Both the position numbers and the translations under genes were made by a program. 5,982 nt of DNA from Micromonosporaceae bacterium (GTDB lineage Bacteria; Actinomycetota; Actinomycetes; Mycobacteriales; Micromonosporaceae): positions 1 to 5,982 of the forward strand of contig JADGGF010000287.1 in NCBI GenBank assembly GCA_019690055.1, given 5' to 3'. The notes under the pieces were generated by a model, which was not told where the DNA came from, did not search any database, and saw only the letters and a program-made list of their open reading frames with translations. Every line of letters starts with the position of its first letter. Position 1 is the first letter of the stretch. Shown here one piece after another: positions 1 to 4,958 of the stretch.

Positions 1-26
1 CCGGCGGGGCCGGGCGGGCGGCCGGG
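1..26. other. Very GC-rich leader before mec, no gene recognised
   Basis: This is an almost pure G/C stretch made of repeated CGGGC-like units. It contains no start codon or coding pattern that I can support. It could be the end of an upstream gene or an intergenic spacer, and too little is visible to decide. No convincing -35 element for the mec promoter is seen in it. Confidence 0.3.
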
Positions 27-32
27 TAGGCT
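27..32 (+). promoter_or_regulatory. -10 hexamer TAGGCT for a leaderless mec transcript
   Basis: TAGGCT fits the actinobacterial -10 consensus TANNNT. It ends 6 bases before the GTG at 39, so transcription would start at or next to the G of the start codon. There is no Shine-Dalgarno sequence in front of that GTG, which agrees with leaderless translation. No clear -35 is visible. The same hexamer, with a 7-base spacer, precedes murI. Confidence 0.6.
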
Positions 33-38
33 GGGTGC

Positions 39-518
39 GTGCTGACCATTGACGCCTCGATCCTCGACGCGATCGTGGCGCACGCGCGCCGCGACCACCC
101 CGACGAGGCCTGTGGGCTGGTCGCCGGCCCCGTGGGCAGCGACACCCCGACCCGGCACATCCCCATGGTCAACGCCGAGCGGTCGATGACCTTCTACCGT
201 TTCGATGATCGTGAGTACCTGCGGGTGGCCCGGGAGATGGACGACCGCGACGAGGAGCCGGTCGTCATCTACCACTCACACACGGCGACCGAGGCGTACC
301 CGTCGCGCACCGACGTGAGCTACGCCGGCTGGCCGCAGGCCCACTATCTGCTCGTCTCCACCCGCGCGCCCGACGTCACCGAGGTGCGTTCCTACCGGAT
401 CGTGGACGGCGTGGTCACCGAGGAACCGGTGAAGCTGCTCAATGCTTCGCCTGACGCTGTCCAGAGCTACATGTTCGGCCACACGCCGGTGTCGGTCGAG
501 TACGAGTGTCCGGCCTGA
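39..518 (+). CDS. mec: Mec, JAMM/Mov34-type zinc peptidase of cysteine synthesis
   Basis: Cytoplasmic zinc peptidase of 159 residues. In Mycobacterium tuberculosis the homologous Mec (Rv1334) hydrolyses the CysO-cysteine adduct to release cysteine and regenerate the sulfur carrier. The JAMM/MPN+ signature is complete: catalytic Glu23 in the segment PDEACGLV, His79 and His81 in YHSH, then Ser89 and Asp92 in SRTD, with the family spacing HxH-x7-SxxD. There is no signal peptide or membrane segment. The GTG start lacks a ribosome binding site but lies just after a -10 hexamer, so the message is probably leaderless. The gene is 73 bases upstream of cysO and very probably in one operon with cysO and cysM. 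That gene order is what distinguishes it from other MPN+ proteins. Confidence 0.93.
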   Translation: MLTIDASILDAIVAHARRDHPDEACGLVAGPVGSDTPTRHIPMVNAERSMTFYRFDDREYLRVAREMDDRDEEPVVIYHSHTATEAYPSRTDVSYAGWPQAHYLLVSTRAPDVTEVRSYRIVDGVVTEEPVKLLNASPDAVQSYMFGHTPVSVEYECPA

Positions 519-577
519 ACCGTCCGCCTCGCCTCTGACGCCCGCCGGGCGCCGCGCTCGTTTCCGAGAAGAGAACC

Positions 578-582
578 AGGAG
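578..582 (+). promoter_or_regulatory. Shine-Dalgarno AGGAG for cysO
   Basis: AGGAG lies 9 bases before the ATG at 592 and fixes that start. The mec-cysO gap (519-591) also holds a small GC hairpin (539-551, 5-bp stem CGCCC/GGGCG). It is too weak to call a terminator. Confidence 0.75.
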
Positions 583-591
583 TAGATAGCG

Positions 592-879
592 ATGTCTATT
601 GAAGTGCGTGTCCCTACGATCCTGCGCTCCTACACCGGTGGTCAGAAGGTCGTCAGTGGCTCGGGAGACACGCTCGCCGAGTTGCTGGCCAACCTCGACG
701 CGCAGTTTCCCGGGCTGCGGGGCCGCCTGGTCACCGAGGAGGGCACGCTCCACAAGTTCGTAAACATTTACGTTAATGACGAGGATGTGCGATTCCTCGG
801 GGCGTTGGACGCCAAGCTCAACGACGGGGACACCGTGACCGTCCTGCCCGCTGTCGCCGGCGGAGCCGGAGCCGTGTAG
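592..879 (+). CDS. cysO: CysO, ubiquitin-like sulfur-carrier protein with a C-terminal tail after Gly-Gly
   Basis: Small beta-grasp (MoaD/ThiS-type) protein of 95 residues. In M. tuberculosis, CysO carries sulfur as a C-terminal Gly-Gly thiocarboxylate and gives it to CysM. The match to CysO is strong: a PTILR motif near the N-terminus (8-12), TGGQK (15-19), the segment FVNIYVNDEDVRF (56-68), and VLPAVAGG (84-91). The oddity is the end. Known CysO proteins stop at Gly-Gly, but here Gly90-Gly91 is followed by Ala-Gly-Ala-Val (92-95). As encoded, the protein cannot be activated at the diglycine until the tail is removed, unless the stop is a sequencing artefact. Part of the tail is encoded by the DNA that also provides the ribosome binding site of cysM. 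Codons in 757-780 are unusually AT-rich (GTA, ATT, GTT, AAT). Confidence 0.93.
   Translation: MSIEVRVPTILRSYTGGQKVVSGSGDTLAELLANLDAQFPGLRGRLVTEEGTLHKFVNIYVNDEDVRFLGALDAKLNDGDTVTVLPAVAGGAGAV
868..871 (+). promoter_or_regulatory. Shine-Dalgarno GGAG for cysM, inside the end of cysO
   Basis: GGAG sits 10 bases before the cysM ATG (882) within a tandem GGAGCC GGAGCC (862-873) that forms the last codons of cysO. The cysO stop (877-879) is two bases before the cysM start. The two genes are therefore probably translationally coupled. Confidence 0.6.
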
Positions 880-881
880 GC

Positions 882-1832
882 ATGGCCAGGTTCGACAGCC
901 TCCTGGACGCGTGCGGCGGGACGCCGCTGGTGGGCCTGCCCCGGCTGAGCCCATCGCCGGACGTCCGGCTGTGGGCCAAGCTCGAGGACCGCAACCCGAC
1001 CGGCTCGATCAAGGACCGGGCGGCGGTGTGGATGATCCGGGCGGCCGAGGAGGCCGGCCGCCTGCGGCCGGGTGACACGATCCTTGAGCCGACCAGCGGG
1101 AACACGGGCATCGCGCTGGCCATGGTGGCGAAGCTGCGCGGCTACCGGCTGGTCTGCGTGATGCCGGAGAACGTCTCGGCCGAACGGACCCAGCTGCTGC
1201 GCATGTACGGCGCCGAGATCATCTTCTCGCCCGCGGCCGGGGGCTCCAACGCGGCGGTGAAGATGGCCCGGCAGATCGCCGAGGAGCACCCCGACTGGGT
1301 GATGCTCAACCAGTACGCCAACGAGGCGAACGCGCGGGCCCACTACGAGACCACCGGCCCCGAGCTGTTGCGTGACCTGCCCACGATCACGCACTTCGTG
1401 GCCGGCCTCGGCACCACCGGCACGCTCATGGGCGTCGGTCGGTACCTGCGCGAGAAGGTCGAGGGCATCGAGATCATCGCCGCCGAGCCTCGGTACGGCG
1501 AGCTGGTCTACGGCCTGCGCAACATCGACGAGGGCTACGTACCCGAGCTGTACGACGCCAGCGTGCTGACCCGGCGGTTCTCGGTCGGCACGCGCGACGC
1601 CGTGCTGCGCACGCGGCAGCTCGTCGAGGTGGAGGGCATCTTCGCCGGCTTCTCCACCGGCGCGATCCTGCACGCCGCGCTCGCCGTGGCCCACCAGGCG
1701 CTCAAGGTGGGGCGCCGGGCCGACGTGGCCTTCATCGTGGCCGACGGCGGGTGGAAGTACCTGTCCACCGGGGCCTACGGCGGCACCCTGGCCGACGCCG
1801 AAAACGCCCTCGAAGGCCAGCTCTGGGCCTGA
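882..1832 (+). CDS. cysM: CysM, CysO-dependent O-phosphoserine sulfhydrylase (cysteine synthase B type)
   Basis: PLP-dependent fold type II enzyme of 316 residues, close to the 323 of the M. tuberculosis CysM. The mycobacterial enzyme makes cysteine from O-phospho-L-serine and CysO thiocarboxylate. Visible features are Lys44 in GSIKDR (Schiff base with PLP), the substrate loop TSGNTG (71-76) and the phosphate-binding loop GLGTTGT (175-181). The segment GLRNIDEG (211-218) contains Arg213, which corresponds to the arginine that favours phosphoserine in the mycobacterial enzyme. The C-terminus GQLWA (312-316) matches the mycobacterial tail reported to fold into the active site. Together with mec and cysO this makes a complete cassette; the MoeZ-type enzyme that loads sulfur on CysO is not in the window. 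A conventional O-acetylserine-using synthase is less likely because of the context and the Arg213 segment. Confidence 0.95.
   Translation: MARFDSLLDACGGTPLVGLPRLSPSPDVRLWAKLEDRNPTGSIKDRAAVWMIRAAEEAGRLRPGDTILEPTSGNTGIALAMVAKLRGYRLVCVMPENVSAERTQLLRMYGAEIIFSPAAGGSNAAVKMARQIAEEHPDWVMLNQYANEANARAHYETTGPELLRDLPTITHFVAGLGTTGTLMGVGRYLREKVEGIEIIAAEPRYGELVYGLRNIDEGYVPELYDASVLTRRFSVGTRDAVLRTRQLVEVEGIFAGFSTGAILHAALAVAHQALKVGRRADVAFIVADGGWKYLSTGAYGGTLADAENALEGQLWA
957..968. repeat. 12-bp perfect palindrome CCGGACGTCCGG inside cysM
   Basis: A perfect palindrome within the cysM coding sequence, identical to the one at 4889-4900 between the DUF2784 gene and ftsK. It may be chance in GC-rich coding DNA. It is recorded because the same motif also occurs in a longer palindrome at 5092-5110. 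Confidence 0.4.
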
Positions 1833-1873
1833 GTTTCGTCAACCTCGGTCCGCGCTGAAAGCAAGGAACGAAC

Positions 1874-1964
1874 GGCCTCGGGCCGCGTGGCCTGGACTGA
1901 GGAACTGAGGTCGCTCTGCGACCGAGGCGACGCGGGAAGGCCACGCACTAAAGGGCCCGAGGCC
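1874..1964. terminator. Compound inverted repeat between convergent genes; bidirectional terminator or structured RNA
   Basis: Two perfectly paired nested arms enclose a third hairpin. The outer arm GGCCTCGGGCC (1874-1884) pairs with GGCCCGAGGCC (1954-1964), 11 bp. The inner arm GCGTGGCCT (1885-1893) pairs with AGGCCACGC (1938-1946), 9 bp. Seven unpaired bases (1947-1953) lie on the right side only. Inside, GGTCGC (1909-1914) and GCGACC (1918-1923) form a 6-bp stem with a 3-base loop. The element starts 42 bases after the cysM stop and ends 24 bases from the stop of the convergent membrane gene, a good place for a two-way terminator. It has no T-run, and its size and asymmetry are more than a simple terminator needs. 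An expressed structured RNA or a copy of a dispersed element remains possible. Confidence 0.6.
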
Positions 1965-1965
1965 C

Positions 1966-1984
1966 GCCCGAGCGGAGCGAGGGC
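1966..1984. repeat. GC-rich motif with tandem GAGCG units after the membrane gene
   Basis: This 19-base motif is bounded by GCCC and GGGC and contains GAGCGGAGCGAG. It abuts the compound repeat on one side and the membrane-protein stop on the other. Motifs of this kind are common in actinobacterial intergenic DNA, so it may be part of a dispersed repeat. Only one copy is visible here. Confidence 0.3.
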
Positions 1985-1988
1985 AACC

Positions 1989-2540
1989 CTACACAGCGGT
2001 GACGGTCAGGAGGACCGCGTAGGCGAGGACCGCGGTCGCCGCCGCGAGCAGGACGTACGGCAGGCGGCGGCGGTACACCGTCACGAACGCGCCCACCGTG
2101 AGCCCGATGCCCACGAAGCCCACGCCGATCATGGCCGGCTCGTACCAGCCGGGAGCCGCCTTCATCAGGATGGCGACCAGGCCCCGGATCCCGACGCCCA
2201 GGCCGAGCACCCCGAGCACGGCGGCCCAGGTGCAGACGCCGAACATCTGGCGCAGCCGGGGCTGCCGGCTGACGACGGGCATGATGCCGGAGTCCTGGGC
2301 CCAGCTGAGCGGCGCGTCATTCGCCGTGCTCGGCGCGGCCGAGGTGGCCGCCGCGACCGGCACCATGGACGTCGGCTCCGCGGCGACGCGGGCCAACCGG
2401 GCGTCGTGCTCGGCGGCCACGGTCGCGAGGCGACCGCGTTGGACCGGTGCGTACCCGGTCCCGGCGTACCGTTCATCAACCCCCGTCTGGTGGCCGTGCT
2501 CTCCGGATCGCGGGGAGCTGGTCGGCGTCTCGGCGCTCAC
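1989..2540 (-). CDS. Unidentified membrane protein with disordered N-terminus and three C-terminal helices
   Basis: 183 residues, GTG start with a strong Shine-Dalgarno AGAGGAG seven bases upstream. Residues 1-95 are polar and rich in Ala, Pro, Ser and Thr, with no hydrophobic segment, and are probably disordered and cytoplasmic. Three hydrophobic segments follow, at about 100-126, 136-156 and 161-182; the last runs to the C-terminus. The basic YRRR (156-159) before helix 3 suggests a cytoplasmic loop there. I do not recognise a family. In Mycobacterium the slot between cysM and murI holds a rhomboid-type protein on the same strand (Rv1337). This protein has too few helices and no GxSx rhomboid motif, so it is not that protein reversed. 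It is convergent to cysM and divergent from murI, hence transcribed alone. The strand choice rests on the hydrophobic helices, the ribosome site and the promoter candidate. Confidence 0.75.
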   Translation of the reverse strand: MSAETPTSSPRSGEHGHQTGVDERYAGTGYAPVQRGRLATVAAEHDARLARVAAEPTSMVPVAAATSAAPSTANDAPLSWAQDSGIMPVVSRQPRLRQMFGVCTWAAVLGVLGLGVGIRGLVAILMKAAPGWYEPAMIGVGFVGIGLTVGAFVTVYRRRLPYVLLAAATAVLAYAVLLTVTAV

Positions 2541-2547
2541 GGTGGGG

Positions 2548-2554
2548 CTCCTCT
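2548..2554 (-). promoter_or_regulatory. Shine-Dalgarno AGAGGAG for the membrane protein gene
   Basis: Reading on the minus strand, AGAGGAG ends seven bases before the GTG start (2540-2538). It is the strongest ribosome binding site in the window and supports both the strand and the start. Confidence 0.75.
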
Positions 2555-2614
2555 CTGGGGTGCTGTGCAGTCCCCCGCGTCCGGCCGCCCTGGAGAGAAC
2601 GCGGCCGACTTGTG

Positions 2615-2643
2615 ACCTTAAGCAGGTTCCCCGTGGACCGCAA
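2615..2643 (-). promoter_or_regulatory. Candidate promoter of the membrane protein gene (TTGCGG, 17 bases, TAAGGT)
   Basis: On the minus strand a -35-like TTGCGG (2643-2638) is followed, after exactly 17 bases, by a TANNNT hexamer TAAGGT (2620-2615). Transcription would start near 2608 and leave about 68 bases of leader. An alternative -10, TAGAAT at 2669-2664, has no recognisable -35. Confidence 0.45.
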
Positions 2644-2698
2644 CGTGGCCGATAGCGCTTCGAATTCTAACGACTACTGTCGGTAGCCATCGGCGGTG

Positions 2699-2722
2699 AT
2701 CATGTCACCTTGGCGACATGAT
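2699..2722. promoter_or_regulatory. 24-bp operator-like dyad upstream of murI
   Basis: ATCATGTCACC (2699-2709) and GGCGACATGAT (2712-2722) are inverted copies around a central TT. Ten of eleven positions pair; the one mismatch is A2707 opposite C2714, and the outer eight bases of each arm pair perfectly. The dyad spans roughly -73 to -50 relative to the predicted murI start of transcription and lies upstream of the candidate promoter of the divergent gene. It looks like a binding site for a dimeric regulator acting on one or both genes. No family can be named. Confidence 0.5.
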
Positions 2723-2737
2723 GTGGTCGAGCATTCT

Positions 2738-2764
2738 TTGTCGACGGGCTCGCCAGCGTAGGCT
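2738..2764 (+). promoter_or_regulatory. Promoter of murI, leaderless type (-10 TAGGCT)
   Basis: The -10 TAGGCT (2759-2764) is identical to that of mec and ends seven bases before the GTG at 2772. A -35-like TTGTCG (2738-2743) lies 15 bases upstream, which is a short spacer. Because the -10 lies inside the longer possible reading frame, the far upstream ATG is not a plausible start. Confidence 0.6.
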
Positions 2765-2771
2765 CCCTGCC

Positions 2772-3659
2772 GTGACGAACGCGCCGGTTGGAGTCTTCGA
2801 CTCAGGCGTCGGAGGACTCACCGTTGCGCGGGCGATCCTCGACCAGCTACCAAACGAGCAGGTGCGCTACCTCGCCGACACCGCCCACGTGCCGTACGGA
2901 CCGAAGCCGATCGCCCAGGTGCGCGCCTACGCTCTGGAGTGCCTGGACCGGTTGATCGCGGACGGGGTGAAGCTGCTGGTCATCGCGTGCAACAGCGCGT
3001 CGGCGGCCTGCCTGCACGACGCCCGGGAGCGGTACTCGGTGCCGGTCATCGAGGTGATCCGGCCGGCCGTGCGACGGGCGGTGGCGACGACCCGCACCGG
3101 ACGGGTCGGGGTCATCGGCACCACCGCAACGATCACCAGCGGTGCGTACATCGACGCGTTTGCGGCCGCGCCCCACGTGCAGGTGACCGGGGTCGCCTGC
3201 CCCGCGTTCGTGGACTACGTGGAGCGGGGCATCACGTCGGGCCCGGAACTGCAGCGTCTGGCCGAGTCCTACCTGGAGCCGCTGAAGCAGGCGGACGTGG
3301 ACACGCTCGTGCTGGGGTGCACCCACTATCCCCTGCTGGCTGGGATGATCAGCTTCGTCATGGGCGACTCGGTGACCCTGGTCTCCAGCGCGGACGAGAC
3401 CGCGCGCGAGGTCTACCGTGTCCTCACCGAGCACGGGCTGCTCCGCGACGACCCCACACCGCCGCAGCACCGCTTCCTCGCCACCGGTGACCAGGCGCCG
3501 TTCACGCGGCTCGCCCAGCGCTTCCTCGGCCCCGTCGTGCCGCCGGCCGGCTTCGAACCCGCCCCGCTGGACGGCGCCGACACATCCGTTGCGGTTGATG
3601 CCACTGTGGATGGTGCCCGTGCCCCTGGCCGGACCGTCACCGCGGGAGCGCTGCGATGA
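2772..3659 (+). CDS. murI: MurI, glutamate racemase
   Basis: Cofactor-independent racemase that makes D-glutamate for peptidoglycan in the cytoplasm. With the GTG start the protein has 295 residues. The catalytic pair is complete: Asp10-Ser11 in GVFDSGVGG, Cys73 in IACNSASA and Cys183 with His185 in LGCTHYP. The substrate segment DTAHVPYG is at 36-43. The frame is open to an ATG at 2718, but that would add an Arg-rich stretch without homology, lacks a ribosome site and would include the -10. About 28 residues after 267 form a low-complexity tail (Thr, Val, Ala, Gly) beyond the enzyme fold. Its codons (ACA, GTT, ACT, GGT, CCT) are less GC-rich than the body of the gene. The stop overlaps the next gene's start by four bases (ATGA), so the two are coupled. 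Confidence 0.95.
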   Translation: MTNAPVGVFDSGVGGLTVARAILDQLPNEQVRYLADTAHVPYGPKPIAQVRAYALECLDRLIADGVKLLVIACNSASAACLHDARERYSVPVIEVIRPAVRRAVATTRTGRVGVIGTTATITSGAYIDAFAAAPHVQVTGVACPAFVDYVERGITSGPELQRLAESYLEPLKQADVDTLVLGCTHYPLLAGMISFVMGDSVTLVSSADETAREVYRVLTEHGLLRDDPTPPQHRFLATGDQAPFTRLAQRFLGPVVPPAGFEPAPLDGADTSVAVDATVDGARAPGRTVTAGALR

Positions 3660-4396
3660 AGCTGACTGTGCTCGGGTGTGCGGGAAGCTTTCCGGGACCT
3701 GAGTCCGCCTGTTCGTCGTATCTGGTCGAGGCCGACGGATTCCGGCTGCTCATCGACTTCGGGACGGGATCGCTGTCCGGCTTGCAGCGGTACGCGACGA
3801 TCAAATCTGTCGATGCGATCGTGCTCAGCCATCTCCACGCCGACCACATTCTCGACGCATGCAGCTACGTGGTCGTGCGCCGGTACGCTCCGGACGGGCC
3901 GTACCCGAGGCTGCCGCTCTACGGTCCGGCCGGCACCGCGGCCCGGCTCGCCGCTGCCTACGGCGAGGGCCCGCTGGATGACGTGTACGACTTCCGGGAG
4001 CTGCGCCCGGGGACCCTGTCGATCGGGCCGTTCACGCTGACCGTGGACCGGGTCAACCACCCGGTCGAGACGTACGGCATGCGCGTCGAGCACGGGGGGC
4101 GGGTCCTGGCCTACTCGGCCGACACCGCGCCCTGTGAGGCGTTGCTGCGGCTCGCGCACGGGGCCGACCTGTTCCTCTGCGAGGCCAGCTACCCCGACGG
4201 CGTGCAGAACCCGCCCGACCTGCACCTCACCGGCCGCGAGGCGGGCGAGGCGGCGACCAAGGCGGGCGTCGGCCGGCTGGTGCTGACCCACCTGGTCGCT
4301 GCCTGGTGCAGCGAGGCGAACGTCGTCGACTCCGCCTCGGCCGCGTTCACCGGGCCGCTCGAGGTGACCCGCACCGGCGCCCGCTACGAGGTGTAG
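3656..4396 (+). CDS. Metallo-beta-lactamase fold phosphodiesterase, Rv1339-like
   Basis: 246 residues, cytoplasmic, no signal peptide. Metal ligands of the metallo-beta-lactamase/RNase Z-like superfamily are all visible: HLHADH with His59, His61, Asp63 and His64; His135 in VNHPVETYG; Asp156 in YSADTAP; His190 in HLTGREAG; and His212 in LTHL. Context and sequence point to the orthologue of mycobacterial Rv1339, which has been reported as an atypical class II cyclic-nucleotide phosphodiesterase. The SAD and HLTG motifs also resemble RNase Z relatives, so cAMP as substrate is inferred by orthology, not shown here. The ATG overlaps the murI stop (ATGA), so translation is coupled to murI and no separate promoter is evident. 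Confidence 0.88.
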   Translation: MKLTVLGCAGSFPGPESACSSYLVEADGFRLLIDFGTGSLSGLQRYATIKSVDAIVLSHLHADHILDACSYVVVRRYAPDGPYPRLPLYGPAGTAARLAAAYGEGPLDDVYDFRELRPGTLSIGPFTLTVDRVNHPVETYGMRVEHGGRVLAYSADTAPCEALLRLAHGADLFLCEASYPDGVQNPPDLHLTGREAGEAATKAGVGRLVLTHLVAAWCSEANVVDSASAAFTGPLEVTRTGARYEV

Positions 4397-4452
4397 GCGA
4401 CCAGCCGAGATCCGGGCCGGCGCACCCCGTCCCCGGACGTGCGAGTCGGCGG

Positions 4453-4458
4453 TAGCGT
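4453..4458 (+). promoter_or_regulatory. -10 hexamer TAGCGT for a leaderless DUF2784 transcript
   Basis: TAGCGT fits TANNNT and ends six bases before the GTG at 4465 (nine before the second GTG at 4468). No Shine-Dalgarno sequence is present. No -35 is recognisable in the 68-base gap after the phosphodiesterase gene. Readthrough from the murI operon is also possible, since no terminator is seen in that gap. Confidence 0.5.
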
Positions 4459-4464
4459 CGAGCG

Positions 4465-4869
4465 GTGGTGTACAGCTGGCTGGTCAACGTCATCCTCGCC
4501 CTGCACTTCGGGTACCTCGCCTACCTCGTGCTGGGCGGCTTTCTCGCCTGGCGTTGGCCCAGGGCGATCGTCCCACACGCGGCCGCGGCCGTCTGGGGCA
4601 TCCTGATCGTGCTCGAATGGGTCGACTGCCCGCTCACCGTGGCCGAGAACTGGGCTCGCCAGCGCAGCGGCCAGCCGCCGTTGACCGCCGGCTTCATCGA
4701 CCGGTACGTCACCGGGGTGATCTATCCGCCCGAGTACCTGCACGAGGCCAGAGCGGCGGTCGCCCTGGTCGTCCTCGTCTCCTGGGTGGGCGCGTTCCTC
4801 CTCTGGCGTCGGCGCCGCGCCCGTCCGCCGGCCGACCGGGCCGTACGGTCCGGTCCGGCGGTCGCGTGA
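4465..4869 (+). CDS. DUF2784 family membrane protein
   Basis: 134 residues with three hydrophobic segments, at about 4-28, 36-53 and 96-114, and a basic RRRRAR tail (115-120) that should lie in the cytoplasm. The family pattern of DUF2784 is clear: an N-terminal helix with LHFGYLAYLVLGG, Trp-Pro at 31-32, VDCPLTVAENW (53-63), GFIDRY (76-81) and VIYP (85-88). The function of the family is unknown. The conserved Cys-Pro-Leu-Thr and Tyr-Pro segments lie between helices 2 and 3, so an active or binding site on one membrane face is conceivable, but this is speculation. The start could be either of two adjacent GTG codons; the first fits the leaderless promoter better. In mycobacteria rph and rdgB occupy the place after the phosphodiesterase, so this gene marks a change of gene order. 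Confidence 0.87.
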   Translation: MVYSWLVNVILALHFGYLAYLVLGGFLAWRWPRAIVPHAAAAVWGILIVLEWVDCPLTVAENWARQRSGQPPLTAGFIDRYVTGVIYPPEYLHEARAAVALVVLVSWVGAFLLWRRRRARPPADRAVRSGPAVA

Positions 4870-4870
4870 G

Positions 4871-4892
4871 CCGGCCTTCGGTCGGGGGCCGG
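4871..4892 (+). terminator. Possible terminator hairpin after the DUF2784 gene
   Basis: CCGGCC (4871-4876) pairs with GGCCGG (4887-4892) around a 10-base loop, starting just after the DUF2784 stop. There is no T-run. The right arm also overlaps the palindrome at 4889-4900, so the two structures would compete. Confidence 0.3.
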
Positions 4893-4900
4893 ACGTCCGG
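4889..4900. repeat. 12-bp perfect palindrome CCGGACGTCCGG upstream of ftsK
   Basis: Perfect palindrome in the 128-base gap before ftsK, about 59 bases upstream of the predicted -10. It is identical to the palindrome at 957-968 and shares CCGGACGT with the longer one at 5092-5110. Its intergenic position makes a protein-binding role more plausible than for the copy in cysM. The rest of the gap (4901-4958) shows only a CACGTG (4907-4912) and no gene. Confidence 0.45.
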
Positions 4901-4958
4901 ACGGGACACGTGACCGGATGACGACAACCAGGTGATACGGCACCGGTGAGGGCACGGC

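Noticed and set aside
539..551. Small hairpin between mec and cysO as a terminator
   Set aside because: A 5-bp stem with no T-run inside a conserved operon is too weak to support termination.
768..1694. Long minus-strand open frame (308 codons) across cysM
   Set aside because: It is antisense to the well-supported cysM, its product is rich in Arg, Gly, Ala and His without motifs, and high third-position GC makes such shadows common.
1887..2655. Plus-strand frames overlapping the membrane protein gene (1887-2615 and 2098-2655)
   Set aside because: Their products are low-complexity Arg/Pro/Gly sequences, one begins inside the compound hairpin, and the minus strand has the helices and the strong ribosome site.
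2718..2771. Upstream ATG start of murI
   Set aside because: It has no ribosome site, lies in the right arm of the dyad, places the -10 inside the gene and adds residues unlike any racemase.
3413..4291. Long minus-strand open frame (292 codons) across murI and the phosphodiesterase
   Set aside because: Both plus-strand genes show complete catalytic motifs, while the antisense product shows no recognisable domain.
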